From: Phytoseiulus persimilis
Taxonomy: Eukaryota; Arthropoda; Arachnida; Mesostigmata; Phytoseiidae
DNA: 64,000 bases
Reading direction: 5' to 3'
Assembly (NCBI GenBank): GCA_037576195.1
Contig: CM075101.1
Coordinates: 20,894,001-20,958,000 of the forward strand
The translations under genes and the position numbers were made by a program. Position 1 is the stretch's first letter; every line of letters begins with the position of its first letter. Under the pieces are notes generated by a model. That model had not been told where the DNA came from. It did no database searches and saw nothing but the letters and a program-made list of their open reading frames with translations. Positions 61,527 through 64,000 of the stretch are shown piece after piece.

Positions 61527-62198
61527 TTGGAGGGCGAGGAGAACTTTTGGAATGTGTGTCAGGTAGCGTATCGAATCGACTATCAATTAGCACCCGTCGG
61601 ATTCAGTTTGGGAAATCTTTGGAGGGGATCCCCGACAATCTCTCAACTGAGCCTTGACTGTCATTCCCTCTCTACCACGTCCTTCTGTTATGCCGATTCC
61701 CAAAAAAGTCGAACTTCGACGAGGGCTCGGGGAAGTAGTCCGCAGATTGCTGCCGTTCCGCAAGGAAGGAGTGACTGCAGGATTGTACAACTGAACATGG
61801 GTGAATGCTGTGTTTTCTCCCGGAAGGGAACTCTGAGTGTATACTTGAGTCAACAGAGGGCCCTACGTGGAGATAAAGTACTAACCCAAGTTCTCACAAT
61901 TCTCACAAGCGGAACGGAGCGGCGTAATCTCGATTCTCAGAAACCTGAGGGCCCCCATTTCGATAGGTCACAAGAACTTTGGAACTTCTTAATTTGTCTG
62001 GAGTTAACATTCATGAAGCCGACTGGAGGCCTCTCGCTATGCGGTGTGTTGCATGGATTATTATCTGTATTCATCAATCCGAGTGAGTTCGGGGCTATCG
62101 TTTTCGCCGAAGAGCGATCGGTGTCGGTAGAGCCCGCTCACACCGACCCGAAAGTGGCAATCACGGATGAGGGCGCATCAACTACCATTCCCTGGTAG
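61527..62198 (+). CDS. long plus-strand frame, unknown (doubtful)
   Basis: This 223-codon uninterrupted plus frame is among the longest in the window. Its end (contains VEPAHTDPKVAITDEG) looks protein-like, and it holds a hydrophobic stretch near 62030-62080. Inside it, however, a strong GTGAGT donor at 62082 would cut the frame, and other frames are also open there. So it may be a real exon in another frame rather than one long coding sequence. No motif is recognised. Confidence 0.22.
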   Translation: MEGEENFWNVCQVAYRIDYQLAPVGFSLGNLWRGSPTISQLSLDCHSLSTTSFCYADSQKSRTSTRARGSSPQIAAVPQGRSDCRIVQLNMGECCVFSRKGTLSVYLSQQRALRGDKVLTQVLTILTSGTERRNLDSQKPEGPHFDRSQELWNFLICLELTFMKPTGGLSLCGVLHGLLSVFINPSEFGAIVFAEERSVSVEPAHTDPKVAITDEGASTTIPW

Positions 62199-62331
62199 CG
62201 TCGGTTTGGGCAGACCCTTCGTTTGGGATTCCTAGACTTCCCTGTCGGGCACATCGATGTCCACGTCGAAATAGACACCTCGGAGACACGCTACTTCCAC
62301 TGTTTTGAAAGGATATTATCTATGACGGTGA

Positions 62332-62607
62332 TTCGGGACTCCGAAACTCGAGGTTCAAATCATTTTGAAGACGGCCTCCGGAAGACACGCAAGTCATCCG
62401 ACTCCAGTCGAGCTCTGGATTGTTCGCGCCTACAACTGAGGACCGGAGCCTCGAAAGTTTGCTGTGTGGGTGACAGTGTTGGATGTCAACAGCATCAGGT
62501 TAGAGCCCGAATCTTTGGTGAACTCCTTCATGTTCTGCGAGCTCCGGAGGTCTTCATGGACTAATGGAATTCAAGAGAAGTCGAACGCTCCCGTCCCACT
62601 TATGTAA
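62332..62607 (+). pseudogene. coding-like frame interrupted by TGA
   Basis: Reading from 62332, a strongly protein-like frame (contains PTPVELWIVRAYN) runs to a TGA at 62437-62439. It continues in the same frame with FAVWVTVLDVNSIRLEPESL and NSFMFCELR to a TAA near 62605. Alternating hydrophobic strands suggest one beta-rich domain split by a stop. An intron removing the TGA would have to be about 45 bases with a poor donor (GTCGAG). A pseudogene, a base error or an unusual splice are all open. Confidence 0.3.
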
Positions 62608-63548
62608 CGAGATGTCGGATCAGTCCCGACGAGAGAGCTTGTTTTTCTCTATACGCCTCGCCAACCCGCAGAGACCCGAATCCCCCGCTCCCCTCCCGAC
62701 ACCTAAGAGATCAATCGGTTTCTTCGAATCTGTCTGGCAACGAAAGAAATCAGCTCGCTAATTCCCACACTCTGCGAGCCAGGACTGGGGAGCACTGTTC
62801 ACGGAATGAGACTCACACGTGGCAATTAAACGATTCAAGTACCGCTTTTCCCGAAGAACGAGCCACGAATAGCGTCGACCTGCCAAATCGAGGGCCCTGC
62901 GTCGGATTGTCGAAACATCCGATTCGGTAGACGCGGAGGAGTCCTGGGTAGAAGATCATTCATCAATTGATTGGCGAAAGATCATTTTTCGTAATCGATA
63001 GTGCACGCTTTGCACAAATTCGATTCGGTTGCTATGAAATGAAGCACCGATACTTCGAGTGATTTCGAAAGGTTGAAATTCTCGTCCAAAAGAGTCGCCC
63101 AGCAACCGCGTGTGCACTCCAGAACACAGACGATCCGCCTCTCCGAACGGACCCAGCGCCTCTGGGCATTCTGAATCAGTATGCAACATGTGACGGTTCA
63201 GGAGCATCTACAGGGTGGTCGTTGTGAGTTGGGAACTTCCTTACTCTCTCTTCTTTTGCTCAGAACTCGGTGAAAAACCCGTCCTGGAATTTTTTGGTGT
63301 ACGATATCTGGGAGGATGGCGTATCTTTTTTCTGCGAATCGGTGCAAAGTTGAATCTTGTGGATCGACTCGACGATTGCTTTCTTTCATTCTCAGCTTTG
63401 CTCAAAAAGCTGATCGACAAACTTCCCAAGTCGACCGGTCGAATTCGGAAGTGCAAGGGTCGACGAAGGATAGGAGGCTGCTCAAACGCCCGACAATTCC
63501 AGATTCCTAACTCAGGATCTGTGAGAAGGTCGAACGAACGTTCGAACC

Positions 63549-63954
63549 TTGACGTCAAGAGCTGACCTCTTGACAAAACGCGTCCTCGATGCATTCGCCC
63601 CGAATCTCCTCAAGGAAGCCGAATTCGAGAAATTTCCCAATGGCAAAAAGTTCTCAGATTGGTCCAAACTACCCAGCTCGAGGGCTGCTGGGTCGATTCG
63701 GTCAATTTCTCTTCCCCCTGGAAATCGAGCTTCTCCAGTTTTTTGTCCTGGGAAGAAAAACTGACGGAGCTCGATTTTCGGGCGGAGAAAAAAACGATCT
63801 TTCCGAACCATGAACTTCCTCGTCGGGTAGTTTGGACCAATCTAAGAACTTTTCGTCTCCGGAGAATGTTTCGAATTCGGATTCCCTGAGGAGGGACGGG
63901 CCGAAATGCAAAGAGGACACGATCTTGTCAGGAGGTCGATCTTGACGGGAATCA
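63549..63954. repeat. large imperfect palindrome (foldback repeat)
   Basis: Two arms of about 200 bases face each other around a centre near 63752, with roughly three quarters of positions matching by eye. Matching landmarks, outer to inner, include GTCAAGA..GACCTC, GTCCTC..TGCATT, CCGAATTCGA, AGATTGGTCCAAACTACCC, AAATCGAGCT and CAGTTTTT. Read from the outside inwards, both arms keep an open frame with similar residues: EFEKF..KKFSDWSKLP on the plus strand at left, EFETF..EKFLDWSKLP on the minus strand at right. A third, weaker copy of the motif may lie at 63240-63400. No target duplication was identified. It could be a foldback transposon or an inverted duplication of a coding-like repeat. 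Confidence 0.72.
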
Positions 63955-64000
63955 GGAGAAAAAATCCAGGATCGGATGATTTTCCACCGAGCTATGAGCA

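Overview
This window is nuclear DNA from an animal. Its recognisable genes are metazoan (a Na+/K+-ATPase beta subunit, a class A G-protein coupled receptor, a secreted M14 carboxypeptidase, a THSD1-like thrombospondin-repeat membrane protein). They are split into many short exons by mostly 60-250 base introns with GT..AG ends, and AATAAA signals lie behind several stops. GC content looks close to half. A compact arthropod genome, for example a mite, would fit, but that is inference. Exon models were made by hand: an exon was accepted when acceptor, donor and reading phase agreed with its neighbours. First and last exons are the least certain.

Layout. 1-9.0 kb: no gene recognised. 9.1-14.7 kb (+): THSD1-like transmembrane gene with a 2.6 kb intron holding unexplained coding-like segments. 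15.6-16.0 kb (-): frame-broken remnant. 17.5-18.9 kb (-): Na+/K+-ATPase beta. 19.6-23.1 kb (-): exon candidates of unknown genes. 24.5-25.3 kb: non-autonomous hAT-type element with 8-base target duplications. 26.1-29.3 kb (+): secreted/membrane gene with an N-terminus resembling CLCC1. 30.4-33.7 kb (+): complete nine-exon A-type carboxypeptidase. 36.2-36.5 kb: run of N. 36.5-40.7 kb: an exact second copy of 32.05-36.2 kb, almost certainly an unmerged contig overlap. 40.7-49.7 kb: no gene recognised, with repeat fragments. 49.7-51.8 kb (-): neuropeptide-type receptor, TM3 to the C-terminus. 52.2-52.5 kb: two small inverted-repeat elements side by side, both flanked by TA. 54.8-56.8 kb (-): gene with a CUB-like region. 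57-63.5 kb: scattered coding-like segments, one interrupted by a stop. 63.55-63.95 kb: large imperfect palindrome whose two arms both preserve a similar open frame.

No operon, CRISPR array, rRNA or clear tRNA was seen, and no new molecular system can be claimed. The most useful observations are the false duplication, which makes one carboxypeptidase gene look like two, and the palindromic repeat with coding-like arms, which has a probable relative near 45 kb. The genes are unrelated housekeeping, digestive or signalling genes, with no evident shared pathway.
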